Positions 8,282-17,079 are shown, counted from the first letter of the stretch. The stretch: 64,000 nucleotides of DNA from Bradyrhizobium macuxiense (GCF_007993935.1 NZ_VITY01000009.1:1-64000); one strand, 5' to 3'. The notes: a model not told the origin generated them from the sequence alone. Numbers and translations are program-made.

Positions 8282-9322
8282 TCAATCCTTCTCTTCTTCG
8301 ACCTGGGGCGCTGCGAGCGAGCGCAGCACCAGGACCGGAAGGATCAGCGTGAATACGATGACTTCCTTGAAATTGCTGGCGTAGAACGACGAGAAGGCCT
8401 CGACGATGCCGACCACGATGGCCGCGACCGCGGTCAAGGGATAGCTGACCAGCCCGCCGATGATCGCGGCGATGAAACCCTTCAGGCCGATCAGGAAGCC
8501 GGTGTCGTAATAGAGCGTGGTGATCGGCACGATCAGGATGCCGGAGATCGCGCCGATTACGGAGGCGAGGAGGAATGCGATCTGGCCCGACAGCGTGGTG
8601 CGGATGCCGACCAGGCGGGCGCCGAGCCGATTGACCGCGGTGGCGCGCAGCGCCTTGCCGGTCTTGGTGTAGCCGAAGAACAGCCACAGCGCGACGATGA
8701 AGCCGACCGTCAGGCCGTAGACCGCAAGGCTCTGGCCGGTGAAGCGCAGCGGACCCGCGGTCACCGCCGCACTCGACAGCGCCGGGCCGCGCAGGCCCTC
8801 GGCGCCGAAGAACACGAGGCCGAGGCCCTGCAGCGCCAGATGGCAGCCGACCGAGGCGATCAGCAGCACCAGCACCGAGGTGTGCGCGATCGGCTGGAAC
8901 GCGATGCGGTAGAGGAACAGCCCGATCGCCGCCACGATCAGGAGCGCCAGCGCGATGTTGACGGCGATCGGCGTGTGGGGACCGACCAGCGCATAGACGA
9001 GGCCGAGCAGCGCGGTGGGAAAGGCGATGTTGAGCGCGACCGAGCGGATCACCAGCCGCGCGTGCAGCGCCTTGCGGGCGAAGAACAGGTCGAGCGCGAA
9101 GGCGACGAGGCCCATCGCGACCGCAAGCCGCGCCGTGCCGGGCACCTGGCCGGTCGCCAGCATGGCGTAGCTCAGCGCGCCGTAGGTCACGAATTCGCCC
9201 TGCGGGATCAGGATCACCCGCGTCACCGCGAACACCAGCACCAGGGCCAGCCCCAGCAGTGCGTAGATCGCGCCATTGGTGATGCCGTCCTGCAGCAGGA
9301 ACAGCATGATCGTCGTGTTCAA
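8282..9322 (-). CDS. LivH-type ABC transporter permease
   Basis: A roughly 346-residue integral membrane permease beginning LNTTIMLFLLQDGITNGAIYALLGLALV. I chose a TTG start because AAGGGGGAG lies nine bases before it. The next ATG, five codons on, is too far from that site, and the longer upstream frame lacks support. It pairs with the LivM half to form the channel. It is the first gene of the minus-strand transporter operon and is divergent from the MarR regulator gene, with the likely operators between them. Confidence 0.85.
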   Translation of the reverse strand: MNTTIMLFLLQDGITNGAIYALLGLALVLVFAVTRVILIPQGEFVTYGALSYAMLATGQVPGTARLAVAMGLVAFALDLFFARKALHARLVIRSVALNIAFPTALLGLVYALVGPHTPIAVNIALALLIVAAIGLFLYRIAFQPIAHTSVLVLLIASVGCHLALQGLGLVFFGAEGLRGPALSSAAVTAGPLRFTGQSLAVYGLTVGFIVALWLFFGYTKTGKALRATAVNRLGARLVGIRTTLSGQIAFLLASVIGAISGILIVPITTLYYDTGFLIGLKGFIAAIIGGLVSYPLTAVAAIVVGIVEAFSSFYASNFKEVIVFTLILPVLVLRSLAAPQVEEEKD

Positions 9323-9411
9323 GGCCGGGCGCTCCCCCTTAAGCGTCGGACCGCCGCAGCCGGCTGTGCCGGCCGGGTCGGCCGATATCGGTTGTTGAAA
9401 GCAGCCGATAT

Positions 9412-9444
9412 TTGATATACCCGATAACAATTATTAAATATAAT
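9412..9444. promoter_or_regulatory. Operator region between transporter operon and marR gene
   Basis: Two inverted repeats lie side by side in an AT-rich gap. The first is TTGATAT-N5-ATAACAA (9412-9430), with 6 of 7 half-site bases matching. The second is ATTAT-N5-ATAAT (9430-9444), whose 15 bases agree at 12 positions with the centre of the palindrome at 300-320. A further perfect palindrome CCGATATCGG is at 9382-9391. The position between divergent genes fits autoregulation by the MarR protein plus control of the transporter. Confidence 0.55.
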
Positions 9445-9501
9445 CTCAAGGTCCCCGAGCGTCCCGCGGGGTTTTTGTACCGGGATTGCGAGCCTGGAGC
9501 G

Positions 9502-10020
9502 ATGACTGTTTCAAAAACCGCCTCCGATGCCGCCAGATCGTCGCGCGCCCTGCGCAGGGAACCGGTCGATCCTGCCGGGGACGACAGCATGCTGCAACTG
9601 GGCGAACTGTCCGGATTGCTCGGCTATTCGCTGAAACGCGCGCAGCTCAAGGTATTCGAGGACTTTCTGCGCTGCGTCGCGCCGCTGCAACTGACGCCGG
9701 CGCAGTTCTCGGTGCTGTTGCTGCTCGACAAGAATCCGGGCCGCAACCAGACCGAGATCGCCAATACGCTCGGCATCCTCAGGCCGAATTTCGTCGCCAT
9801 GCTGGACGCGCTGGAGAGCCGCGACCTTTGCGCGCGGATGCGCTCGACCAACGACCGCCGCTCCCACATCCTGGTCCTGACCGACCGCGGCCGCGCCGTG
9901 CTGGCGCGCGCCAAGAAGCTGGTCGCCAACAAGCACGAGGCGCGGCTGATCGAGGTGCTCGGCCCGGCCAACCATGCCGCGCTGCTGGAGATGCTTGCGA
10001 AACTCGCGCAGGAGTTTTGA
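9502..10020 (+). CDS. couR: MarR-family transcriptional regulator (CouR-like)
   Basis: A 172-residue winged-helix regulator: LTPAQFSVLLLLDKNPGRNQTEIANTL contains the first helices, LRPNFVAMLDALESRDLCAR the recognition helix, and RSTNDRRSHILVLTDRG the wing. The start MTVSKTASD follows GGAG closely. The frame extends upstream to 9412, but that part covers the operators. Location next to the hydroxycinnamate transporter and the matching palindrome at the couA promoter suggest it represses both and is released by a hydroxycinnamoyl-CoA, as CouR does in R. palustris (recalled). Ligand and binding are inferred. Confidence 0.8.
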   Translation: MTVSKTASDAARSSRALRREPVDPAGDDSMLQLGELSGLLGYSLKRAQLKVFEDFLRCVAPLQLTPAQFSVLLLLDKNPGRNQTEIANTLGILRPNFVAMLDALESRDLCARMRSTNDRRSHILVLTDRGRAVLARAKKLVANKHEARLIEVLGPANHAALLEMLAKLAQEF

Positions 10021-10042
10021 GCGGCGGAGCGGGACCCATCCG

Positions 10043-10123
10043 CGTCATTGCGAGCGCAGCGAAGCAATCCATCGTGCAGCATGCGCGGACAGATCCTTCG
10101 TCGCTGCGCGCCTCGCAATGACG
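10043..10123. repeat. Palindromic repeat (CGTCATTGCGAG...CTCGCAATGACG)
   Basis: CGTCATTGCGAGCG at one end is the inverse of CCTCGCAATGACG at the other, with AGCGAAGCAATCCA inside. The same family occurs at 37860-37943. It sits between two convergent genes and may also act as a bidirectional transcription stop. Confidence 0.75.
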
Positions 10124-10139
10124 AGGCGAGGGCGGAGCG

Positions 10140-11423
10140 TCAATCCACCAAAATCACCCGGACGTCGTTGACATTGGTCAGCGTCGGCCCGGTCAGCAGC
10201 AAATCCCCGGTCTGTGCGAAGAAGCCCGTCGCATCGTTGTTCTCGAGATAGGCCCTGGGATCGAGGCCGATCGATTTCATCTTCGCGAACGTCGCCTGGT
10301 CGATCACCGCGCCTGCGGGGTCGGTGGCGCTGCCGGCGCCGCCATCGGCGCCGTCGGTGTCGGCGGCGAGCGCAGAGATGTCGGGCGTGTCCTTGAGCAG
10401 GTCGGCCAGCGCCAGCGCGTATTCCTGGTTGGGGCCGCCGCGGCCATTGCCGCGCACGGTCACGGTGAGTTCGCCGCCCGAAATGATCGCAACGCGCTTG
10501 CCCTCGCTGCGCGCCTTGAGCGCAAGCCGGGCGTGTTCGGCCGCGACCTCGCGGGCCTCGCCTTCGAGATCGGCGCCGAGCGCGATGGTCTCGTAGCCTG
10601 AGTCCTGCGCGACCTTCACCGCGGCGTCGATCGAGGCCTTGGGTTTTGCCAGCAGTTCGAACGTCGCCCGCGCAAAGGCGGGATCGCCGGGCTTGCAGCT
10701 CTCATTGCTGGGATCGTCGAGTGCGCGGCGGACCGCATCATCGACGGAGAGATTGTACTTGGCGACCAGCGCGCGGGCATCCGCCAGCGTGGTCGGATCC
10801 GGCACCGTCGGCCCCGAGGCGATCGCGGAGGGATCGTCGTGCGGCACGTCCGAGATCGCCAGCGTGACGATCTCGGCGGCGTGCTGGCCGGCGCGCGCCA
10901 GCCGCCCGCCCTTGATCCGCGACAGATGCTTGCGGACGGTGTTCATCTCGCCGATCGGCGCGCCGGAGCGCAACAGGGCGCGGTTGACCTGCTGCTTCTG
11001 GGCAAAGCTCACGCCCTCGACGGGTGCGATCCAGTTCGCCGAGCCGCCGCCGGTCAGCAGCACCAGCAACAGATCGTCGGGGGTGGCTTCGGCCGCCAGC
11101 CGTAGCGTATCGTCGGCGGCGCGCAGGCCGGCCTCATCGGGCACGGGGTGGCCAGCCTCGACCACCTTGATGCGGCGGGTCGGCACGCCATGGCCGTGGC
11201 GGGTGGTGGCGATACCGACCAGCCGCGACGGCTCGAGCCCGAGCGTGTCGAGATAATGCCGCTCCGCCGCCGCGGCCATGGCGCCGGCGCCCTTGCCGGC
11301 GGCGAGGCAGATCACGCGTCCCTTCGGCGCCGGCCGCAGCCGCGATGCCAGCACCACATCGGGATGCGCAGCCGCCACCGCGGCATCGAAGATCGAACGC
11401 AGGAAAGGACGACGGTCGGTCAT
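10140..11423 (-). CDS. Glycerate 2-kinase (MOFRL family)
   Basis: A 427-residue protein of the GckA/TtuD family, often labelled hydroxypyruvate reductase. ICLAAGKGAGAMA near residue 40, LLTGGGSANW near 125 and the C-terminal MOFRL region with GGELTVTVRGNGRGGPNQEYALALA identify it. It phosphorylates glycerate to 2-phosphoglycerate using ATP. It starts only 21 bp after a Liv-type binding protein gene with no terminator between, unlike the other four binding protein genes, so the two are probably co-transcribed. Whether the neighbouring transporter carries a glycerate-yielding substrate is unknown. Confidence 0.85.
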   Translation of the reverse strand: MTDRRPFLRSIFDAAVAAAHPDVVLASRLRPAPKGRVICLAAGKGAGAMAAAAERHYLDTLGLEPSRLVGIATTRHGHGVPTRRIKVVEAGHPVPDEAGLRAADDTLRLAAEATPDDLLLVLLTGGGSANWIAPVEGVSFAQKQQVNRALLRSGAPIGEMNTVRKHLSRIKGGRLARAGQHAAEIVTLAISDVPHDDPSAIASGPTVPDPTTLADARALVAKYNLSVDDAVRRALDDPSNESCKPGDPAFARATFELLAKPKASIDAAVKVAQDSGYETIALGADLEGEAREVAAEHARLALKARSEGKRVAIISGGELTVTVRGNGRGGPNQEYALALADLLKDTPDISALAADTDGADGGAGSATDPAGAVIDQATFAKMKSIGLDPRAYLENNDATGFFAQTGDLLLTGPTLTNVNDVRVILVD

Positions 11424-11444
11424 GGCTGTGCTTTCGTTCCGCGG

Positions 11445-12677
11445 TCAGTTGCCGCCAATTTCGCCGCTGATGACGTCGCCGAACAATTGCCAGCGCTCGT
11501 CCTTGAACTGCATCAGCTGCAGCTGCTCGATCGGCTGGAAGTCGTTCGGACCGGTCGAGAGCGTCACGCCGGGCAGCAGGCCGCCCTGCGCAAACTGCTT
11601 CAGGCTCGCCGCCTGCTTCATCACATTGGCGCGGGTGAGGTCGTCGCCGCAGCGGCGCAGCACCTCGACCATGGTGGTCGCCATGTTGTAGCCGGTCATC
11701 GCCGAGGCATCGACGCGGTTGGTGTCGGGCATGTACTTGGCGAGCAGCTCGGCAAACGCCTTCATGCCGGCGTCGTCCTTCCACTGCGGATCGCTGGCGT
11801 CCTTGGCGTAGGCCGCCGAGATCACGCCCTGCGCATTGTCGAGCCCGGCCGGGCGCATCACGGTTGCGGTGGAGGCCGAGACGTTGGAGACGATGGTCAC
11901 CGGCTTCCAGTTCATCTCGCCGAGCTTCTTGATCGCCTGGGCGCCGAATTTCGGCGTGGTGAAGAAGATGATGACGTCGGGATTGGAGGATTTCAGCCGC
12001 ACCACATGGGAATCGATGGTGGGTTCGGCAACCTCGTAGCTCTCCTTGGCGGCGATCCGCGCGGGATCGCCGGCGAAGCCGTCTTCCAGGCCTTTCAGGT
12101 AATCCTTGCCCATGTCGTCGTTCTGGTAGAGCACCGCGACCTTGGCGGTGGGCTTCTCCTTGAGCAGGTATTTCGCGTAGATACGCGACTCGCTCTGGTA
12201 GCTCGGCAGCCAGCCCATGGTCCACGGAAACGCCTTCGGATCGTTCCACTTGGTCGCGCCGGTCGCGACGAACAGCTGCGGCACCTTCTTGGCGTTGAGA
12301 TATTTCTGAATCGCGGTGTTGGAGGCGGTGCCGAGCGTGCCGAACAGGAACAGCACCTCGTCGCTCTCGACCAGCTTGCGCGCCTGCTCGACCGCCTTCG
12401 GCGGCGAATAGGCATCGTCATAGGAGATGAAATTGATCTTGCGGCCGTTGATGCCGCCGTCGTCGTTGACCTTCTTGAACACCGCGGTCATCGCCTTGCC
12501 GACCACGCCATAGGCCGACGCCGGGCCGCTATAGGGCACGATATTGCCGATCTTGATCTCGGTGTCGCTCGCACCGGTGTCGTATTTCTTCTGCGCCCAG
12601 GCGGCATGTCCGGTCGCGGCGGCGACGGCAAGGCCAAGCAGGGCGGTTGCGACACGGTGGCGGATCGGCTTCGGCAT
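11445..12677 (-). CDS. Liv-type ABC substrate-binding protein, paralogue 5
   Basis: A 410-residue periplasmic binding protein with a signal peptide ending AAWAQ, then KKYDTGASDTEIKIGNIVPYSG, the shared start of all five paralogues. Conserved landmarks include ISYDDAYSPPKAVEQARKLVE, QLFVATGATKWNDP and NDDMGKDYLKGL. It is the most distant of the five in leader and C-terminal sequence and the only one without its own terminator, being followed by glycerate 2-kinase. Ligands of this group are probably carboxylic acids (fatty, dicarboxylic or aromatic) rather than amino acids, judged from the pim context. Confidence 0.85.
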   Translation of the reverse strand: MPKPIRHRVATALLGLAVAAATGHAAWAQKKYDTGASDTEIKIGNIVPYSGPASAYGVVGKAMTAVFKKVNDDGGINGRKINFISYDDAYSPPKAVEQARKLVESDEVLFLFGTLGTASNTAIQKYLNAKKVPQLFVATGATKWNDPKAFPWTMGWLPSYQSESRIYAKYLLKEKPTAKVAVLYQNDDMGKDYLKGLEDGFAGDPARIAAKESYEVAEPTIDSHVVRLKSSNPDVIIFFTTPKFGAQAIKKLGEMNWKPVTIVSNVSASTATVMRPAGLDNAQGVISAAYAKDASDPQWKDDAGMKAFAELLAKYMPDTNRVDASAMTGYNMATTMVEVLRRCGDDLTRANVMKQAASLKQFAQGGLLPGVTLSTGPNDFQPIEQLQLMQFKDERWQLFGDVISGEIGGN

Positions 12678-12818
12678 CTCCCGAAAACTCCTTGTTGTTG
12701 CCGCCGCACGGGCGACGGTTTCTTGCCGGGTTTCCTAGCGCATTGCCAGGCAAAGCGTAAGCAGGCATCGCGCGGGGCCGGCCGGCGAGCCGCCGCCATG
12801 GTCAATGAAAAGGCCAAT

Positions 12819-12852
12819 GAAAAAGCCCCCCGCGACGGTATCGCAGGGGGCC
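12819..12852 (-). terminator. Intrinsic terminator after binding protein paralogue 4
   Basis: Read on the minus strand, GGCCCCCTGCGA pairs with TCGCGGGGGGC and is followed by TTTTT. It lies 28 bp past the stop codon and isolates this gene from paralogue 5. Confidence 0.8.
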
Positions 12853-12879
12853 GTTGTCAGTCGACCGTCGGCGCGACAA

Positions 12880-14106
12880 TCAGCCGCCGACGTCTGCGCT
12901 GATGACCTCGCCGAACAGTTCCCATTTCTCGCCCTTGAATTTCATCAGCTGCAACTGGCTGATCGGGGCGAAATCGTTCGCGGCGGTATTGATCTTGATG
13001 CCGGGCAGCAGCACTTCGGTGCGGAAATCCTGCAGGCTCGCCGCCTGCTTCATGATGTTCTCGCGGGTCAGGTTGTCGCCGCACTGCTTGAGCACCTGGA
13101 CCAGCGTCTGCGCCACGCCGAAACCGACCACGGTGCCGCCGTCGAGCTTGTCGCCCTCGGGGAAGTCCTTGGCCATGAAGGCGTAGAATTCCTTCATGCC
13201 GGGATCGTTGTCCCATTGCTTGTCGGAGGCATCCTTCAGATAGGCGGCGGAGATGATGTCCTGCGCGTTCTCGAAGCCGGCCGGTTTGATCACGCTGCCG
13301 ACCGAGGCCGACACGTTGTTGAGGAAGTGGGTCGGCTTCCAGCCGATCTCGGCGACCTTCTTGATCGCCTGCGCCGCGAATTTCGGCGTCGCGATGTCGA
13401 TGAAGACGTCGGCGTTGCTCGCCTTCAGCTTGACGATGTTGCTGTCGATGGTCGGCTGGGAGGTCTCGAAGCTCTCCTCGGCGACGATCATGCTGGCGGC
13501 CTTCTGGCCGAGGCCGTCCTTCAGGCCCTTCAGATAGTCCTTGCCGTAATCGTCGTTCTGGTAAAGCACCGCGATCTTGGCGTTCGGCATGTTCTTCAGG
13601 ATGTACTTGGCGTAGATCTGGGTCTCGCTCTGGTAGTTGGGCTGCCAGCCCATGGTCCAGGGAAAGTCCTTCGGATCGTTCCACTTGGTGGCGCCGGTCG
13701 CGACGAACAGCTGCGGCACCTTCTTGGAGTTCATGTACTTCTGGATCGCCGAGTTCGACGGCGTGCCGAGCGAGTTGAAGATCAGCAGCACCTCGTCGCT
13801 TTCGACCAGCTTGCGGGCCTGCTCGACGGCCTTGGGCGGCGAGTAGGCGTCATCGTAGGAGATGAAGTTGATCTTGCGGCCGTTGATGCCGCCGGCGTCG
13901 TTGATCTTCTTGAAATAGGCGGCCTCGGTGCGGCCGATGATGCCGTAGGCGGAGGCGGGGCCGCTGTAGGGCATGATGTTGCCGATCTTGATCTCGGTGT
14001 CGGTGGCGCCGGTGTCGTATTTCTTCTGGGCCAGCGCAGCGCTGCCGGATGTCGCGACGAGCGCTAGCGCGGCCCCGAGGACCGCAAGTCTTGTGGTAGC
14101 GGACAT
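12880..14106 (-). CDS. Liv-type ABC substrate-binding protein, paralogue 4
   Basis: A 408-residue periplasmic binding protein. The signal peptide ends SAALAQ and the mature start is KKYDTGATDTEIKIGN. Its sequence and its 5' leader are closest to paralogue 3: the two leaders share GAGCCCTCGAAACA and GGGCCGCGACACAT, so the duplication included the promoter region. GGGAGAGAGAC precedes the ATG as ribosome binding site. Own terminator and own leader suggest a monocistronic unit. It would feed the livHMGF channel upstream at 18.4-21.8 kb. Confidence 0.87.
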   Translation of the reverse strand: MSATTRLAVLGAALALVATSGSAALAQKKYDTGATDTEIKIGNIMPYSGPASAYGIIGRTEAAYFKKINDAGGINGRKINFISYDDAYSPPKAVEQARKLVESDEVLLIFNSLGTPSNSAIQKYMNSKKVPQLFVATGATKWNDPKDFPWTMGWQPNYQSETQIYAKYILKNMPNAKIAVLYQNDDYGKDYLKGLKDGLGQKAASMIVAEESFETSQPTIDSNIVKLKASNADVFIDIATPKFAAQAIKKVAEIGWKPTHFLNNVSASVGSVIKPAGFENAQDIISAAYLKDASDKQWDNDPGMKEFYAFMAKDFPEGDKLDGGTVVGFGVAQTLVQVLKQCGDNLTRENIMKQAASLQDFRTEVLLPGIKINTAANDFAPISQLQLMKFKGEKWELFGEVISADVGG

Positions 14107-14210
14107 TGATGTCTCTCTCCCTGTTGTCAGACGAATGTGTCGCGGCCCCTTGTTTCGAGGGCTCTGTTATTTGACTGCAATGATTACCATTTCAGGCGGC
14201 CCGTCTCAAT

Positions 14211-14240
14211 GAAAAGCCCCTGCGACAACGCCGCAGGGGC
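14211..14240 (-). terminator. Intrinsic terminator after binding protein paralogue 3
   Basis: On the minus strand GCCCCTGCGGC pairs with GTCGCAGGGGC followed by TTTTC, 27 bp beyond the stop codon. Confidence 0.8.
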
Positions 14241-14266
14241 CGCGTCTTTAGTCGGCAATTTGAGGG

Positions 14267-15493
14267 TTAACCGCCGACGTCGCCGCTCAGGATGTCGCCA
14301 AAGCGGTCCCAGGTCTCGCCCTTGAAGCGCATCAGTTGCAGTTGCGAAAGCGGCGCGAAATCGGTCGCCGAGGTATTGACCTTGATGCCCGGCAGCAACC
14401 CGTCGAGCTCGAGGTCGCGGATGCTGGCGGCCTGCTTCATGATGTTCTCGCGCGTCAGATTGTCGCCGCACGCCCGCAGCACATGCTCGAGGCCCTGCGC
14501 GACGGTGTAGGCGTACATCACGGACGCGTCGGCGCGGTTTGCGTCGGGGTAGTACTTATCCAGGAATTCGTTCCAGGCGATCATTCCCTTGTCGGTCTTC
14601 CACTGCGGATCGGTCGGATCCTTCAAATATTGCGACGAGATGATGCCTTGGGCGGCCTCGAAGCCCGCCGGCTTGATCACGCTGCCGATCGAGGACGAGA
14701 CGTTGTTGAGGAAGTGCAGCGGATGCCAGCCGAGCTCATTGTTCTTCTTGATCGCCTGCGCCGCGAATTTCGGCGTGGTGATGTTGAAGAACACGTCGGC
14801 GCCGGTGGCCTTGAGCCTGACGATGTGGGAATCGATGGTCGGCTCCGTCACCTCGTAGCTGTCCTCGGCGACGATCATCGACGCCGCCTTGCTGCCGAGC
14901 CCGTCCTTGAATCCCTTCAGGTAGTCCTTGCCGTAGTCGTCGTTCTGGTAGAGCACCGCGATCTTCGCGTCCGGCTTGTTCTTCAGGATGTACTTCGCAT
15001 AGATGATCGACTCGCTCTGGTAGTTGGGCTGCCAGCCCATGGTCCAGGGAAACTCCTTCGGATCATTCCACTTGGTGGCGCCGGTGGCGACGAACAGTTG
15101 CGGCACCTTCTTCTGGTTCATGTATTTCTGGATCGCCGAGTTTGGCGGCGTGCCCAGCGAATTGAAGATCAGCAGCACCTCGTCGCTCTCGACCAGCTTG
15201 CGCGCCTGCTCGACGGTCTTCGGCGGCGTGTAGGCGTCGTCGTAGCTGATGAAGGTGATCTTGCGGCCGTTGATGCCGCCTTCGGCGTTGATCTTGCGGA
15301 AATAGGCGTCCTCGGTCTTGCCGATCACGCCATAGGCGGAAGCCGCTCCGCTATAGGGCATGATGTTGCCGATCTTGATTTCGGTGTCGCTGGCGCCGGT
15401 GTCGTACTTCTTCTGGGCAAGCGCCGCGCTGCAGGATGCGGAGACGAGCGCGAGCGCCACGGCAATTGCCGCCAGATGTCGTGTTGCAGACAT
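14267..15493 (-). CDS. Liv-type ABC substrate-binding protein, paralogue 3
   Basis: A 408-residue periplasmic binding protein with signal peptide ending SAALAQ, then KKYDTGASDTEIKIGNIMPYSGAASAYG. It differs from paralogue 4 mainly in the second lobe (for example ATGADVFFNITTPKFAAQAIKKNNELGW and the segment MIAWNEFLDKYYPDANRADASVMYAY), the parts that usually line the ligand cleft in this family, so the ligand range may differ. Leader and ribosome binding site resemble those of paralogue 4. Confidence 0.87.
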   Translation of the reverse strand: MSATRHLAAIAVALALVSASCSAALAQKKYDTGASDTEIKIGNIMPYSGAASAYGVIGKTEDAYFRKINAEGGINGRKITFISYDDAYTPPKTVEQARKLVESDEVLLIFNSLGTPPNSAIQKYMNQKKVPQLFVATGATKWNDPKEFPWTMGWQPNYQSESIIYAKYILKNKPDAKIAVLYQNDDYGKDYLKGFKDGLGSKAASMIVAEDSYEVTEPTIDSHIVRLKATGADVFFNITTPKFAAQAIKKNNELGWHPLHFLNNVSSSIGSVIKPAGFEAAQGIISSQYLKDPTDPQWKTDKGMIAWNEFLDKYYPDANRADASVMYAYTVAQGLEHVLRACGDNLTRENIMKQAASIRDLELDGLLPGIKVNTSATDFAPLSQLQLMRFKGETWDRFGDILSGDVGG

Positions 15494-15593
15494 GCGGTTT
15501 CTCTCCCTGATGGCAGATGATGTGTCGCGGCCCCCTGTTTCGAGGGCTCATTGTTGTCAGCAAAAGCTATCATCTTACCTGGGGCGTCTCAAC

Positions 15594-15625
15594 GAAAAGC
15601 CCCCGCGGCATGGCCGAAGGGGCTG
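15594..15625 (-). terminator. Intrinsic terminator after binding protein paralogue 2
   Basis: On the minus strand GCAGCCCCTTCGGC pairs with GCCGCGGGGGC followed by TTTTC. It is about 110 bp after the stop codon, further than in the sister genes. The intervening sequence has no gene. Confidence 0.7.
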
Positions 15626-15734
15626 CGTCTTTAGTCGCGCTCGCCGATCTGCCCGAGTCAACCGCGGAGATTGCGGTGAGTGCTGGCGACGCTGTTGAGT
15701 TGAGCGCGCGGATGCCGACGGCAGTCCGCGAAGA

Positions 15735-16961
15735 TCAGTTGCTCAGATTGCTCGAAATGATGTCGCCGAACAGCTCCCACTTCTCGCCCTTGAAGCGCAT
15801 CAAGCGCAATTGCTTGATCGGTGCGAAGTCGGTCGCCGAGGTGTTGATGCTGATGCCGGGCAGCAGCGTGTCGGGGACATAGTCCTTCAGGTTCGCGGCC
15901 TGCTTCATGATGTTGGCGCGGGTGAGGTCGTCGCCGCACATCTCCAGCACGTGCACCATGGTTTGTGCGGCGGCGTAACCGTAGGAGGTGGCGCCGTCGA
16001 GCTTGTTGGCGTCGGGATAATCCTTCTTGAGGAAGGCGAGGAATTTCTGCATGCCGGGATCCTGAGTCCATTGCGGATCGGCGCCGTCCTTGAGATAGGA
16101 CGCCGACAGGATGCCTTGCGAATTTTCGAAGCCGGCCGGCTGCATCACGCCGCCGACCGAGGCCGAGACGTTGGCGACGATCTGCAGCGGCGTCCAGGCG
16201 ATTTCGGCGGCCTTCTTGATCGCCTGTGCGGCAAATTTCGGTGACGTGACGCTGATGAACGTATCGGCGCCGGCGGCTTTCAGCTTGACGATGTGATTGT
16301 CGATCGCGGGTTCGGAGGTTTCATAGGCCTCCTCGGCGACGATCATCGACGCCTTGTCGCCGAAGGCGTCCTTCAGGCCCTTGAGGTAGTCCTTGCCGTA
16401 GTCGTCATTCTGGTAGAGCACGGCAACCTTGGCGTCGGGCTTGTGCTTCATGATGTATTTTGCGTAGACCCGCGCCTCGTCCTGGTAGGACGGCTGCCAG
16501 CCCATGGTCCATGGATAGTTGTTGGGGTCGTTCCACTTGGAGCCGCCGGAACCGATGAACAGCTGCGGCACCTGCTTCTCGTTCATGTACTTTCGGATCG
16601 CAGCGTTGGTTGAGGTGCCGATCGAGCCGAACACCAGCAGGACCTCGTCGTCCTCGACCAGCTTGCGGGTTTGCTCCACGGTCTTGGCCGGCGAGTAGCC
16701 GTCGTCATAGCTGATGAACGTGATCTTGCGGCCGTGGATGCCGCCGGACTCGTTGATCATCTTGAAGTAGGCCGCCTCGGTCCTGCCGATCACGCCATAG
16801 GCGGAGGCGGGGCCGCTGTAAGGCGCGGTGTTGCCGATCTTGATCTCGGTGTCGCTGGCCCCGGTGTCGTACTTCTTCTGCGCCAGCGCGACATTGCAGC
16901 TCGTCAGGATCAGAGCGAATGCGGACAACAGCGCCGTCAGGGACGGACGTGCGGAAGTCAT
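15735..16961 (-). CDS. Liv-type ABC substrate-binding protein, paralogue 2
   Basis: A 408-residue periplasmic binding protein. The start MTSARPSLTALLSAFALI gives a standard signal peptide ending NVALAQ. The longer frame begins in the leader. The N-terminal region contains Cys next to the cleavage site (LTSCNVALAQ), so a lipoprotein form is possible but the lipobox is poor. The family block ISYDDGYSPAKTVEQTRKLVE and FIGSGGSKWNDP differ from the other four, which have VATGATKWNDP, suggesting a changed ligand contact. Confidence 0.87.
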   Translation of the reverse strand: MTSARPSLTALLSAFALILTSCNVALAQKKYDTGASDTEIKIGNTAPYSGPASAYGVIGRTEAAYFKMINESGGIHGRKITFISYDDGYSPAKTVEQTRKLVEDDEVLLVFGSIGTSTNAAIRKYMNEKQVPQLFIGSGGSKWNDPNNYPWTMGWQPSYQDEARVYAKYIMKHKPDAKVAVLYQNDDYGKDYLKGLKDAFGDKASMIVAEEAYETSEPAIDNHIVKLKAAGADTFISVTSPKFAAQAIKKAAEIAWTPLQIVANVSASVGGVMQPAGFENSQGILSASYLKDGADPQWTQDPGMQKFLAFLKKDYPDANKLDGATSYGYAAAQTMVHVLEMCGDDLTRANIMKQAANLKDYVPDTLLPGISINTSATDFAPIKQLRLMRFKGEKWELFGDIISSNLSN

Positions 16962-17022
16962 GGTTTCCCCACCTCGGGTTCTTCGTTTCGGGTATTCAAT
17001 ACCATCGGCGCGGGGCGTCAAC

Positions 17023-17054
17023 AAAAAGCCCCCGCGACTGGTATCGCGGAGGCT
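17023..17054 (-). terminator. Intrinsic terminator after binding protein paralogue 1
   Basis: On the minus strand AGCCTCCGCGATA pairs with a segment ending GCGGGGGCT, followed by TTTTT, 26 bp after the stop codon. Confidence 0.8.
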
Positions 17055-17079
17055 GTTGTTTTATTCCCGCAGTGCAACG

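Noticed and set aside
11148..12902. Plus-strand frame of 584 codons across binding protein paralogue 5 and glycerate kinase
   Set aside because: Spans two real minus-strand genes and has shadow composition.
12819..17054. Regularly spaced GC-rich stem-loops considered as a CRISPR-like or repeat array
   Set aside because: Spacing is set by the 1.2 kb genes, sequences differ, and each has a T-run on the minus strand after a stop codon, so they are terminators.
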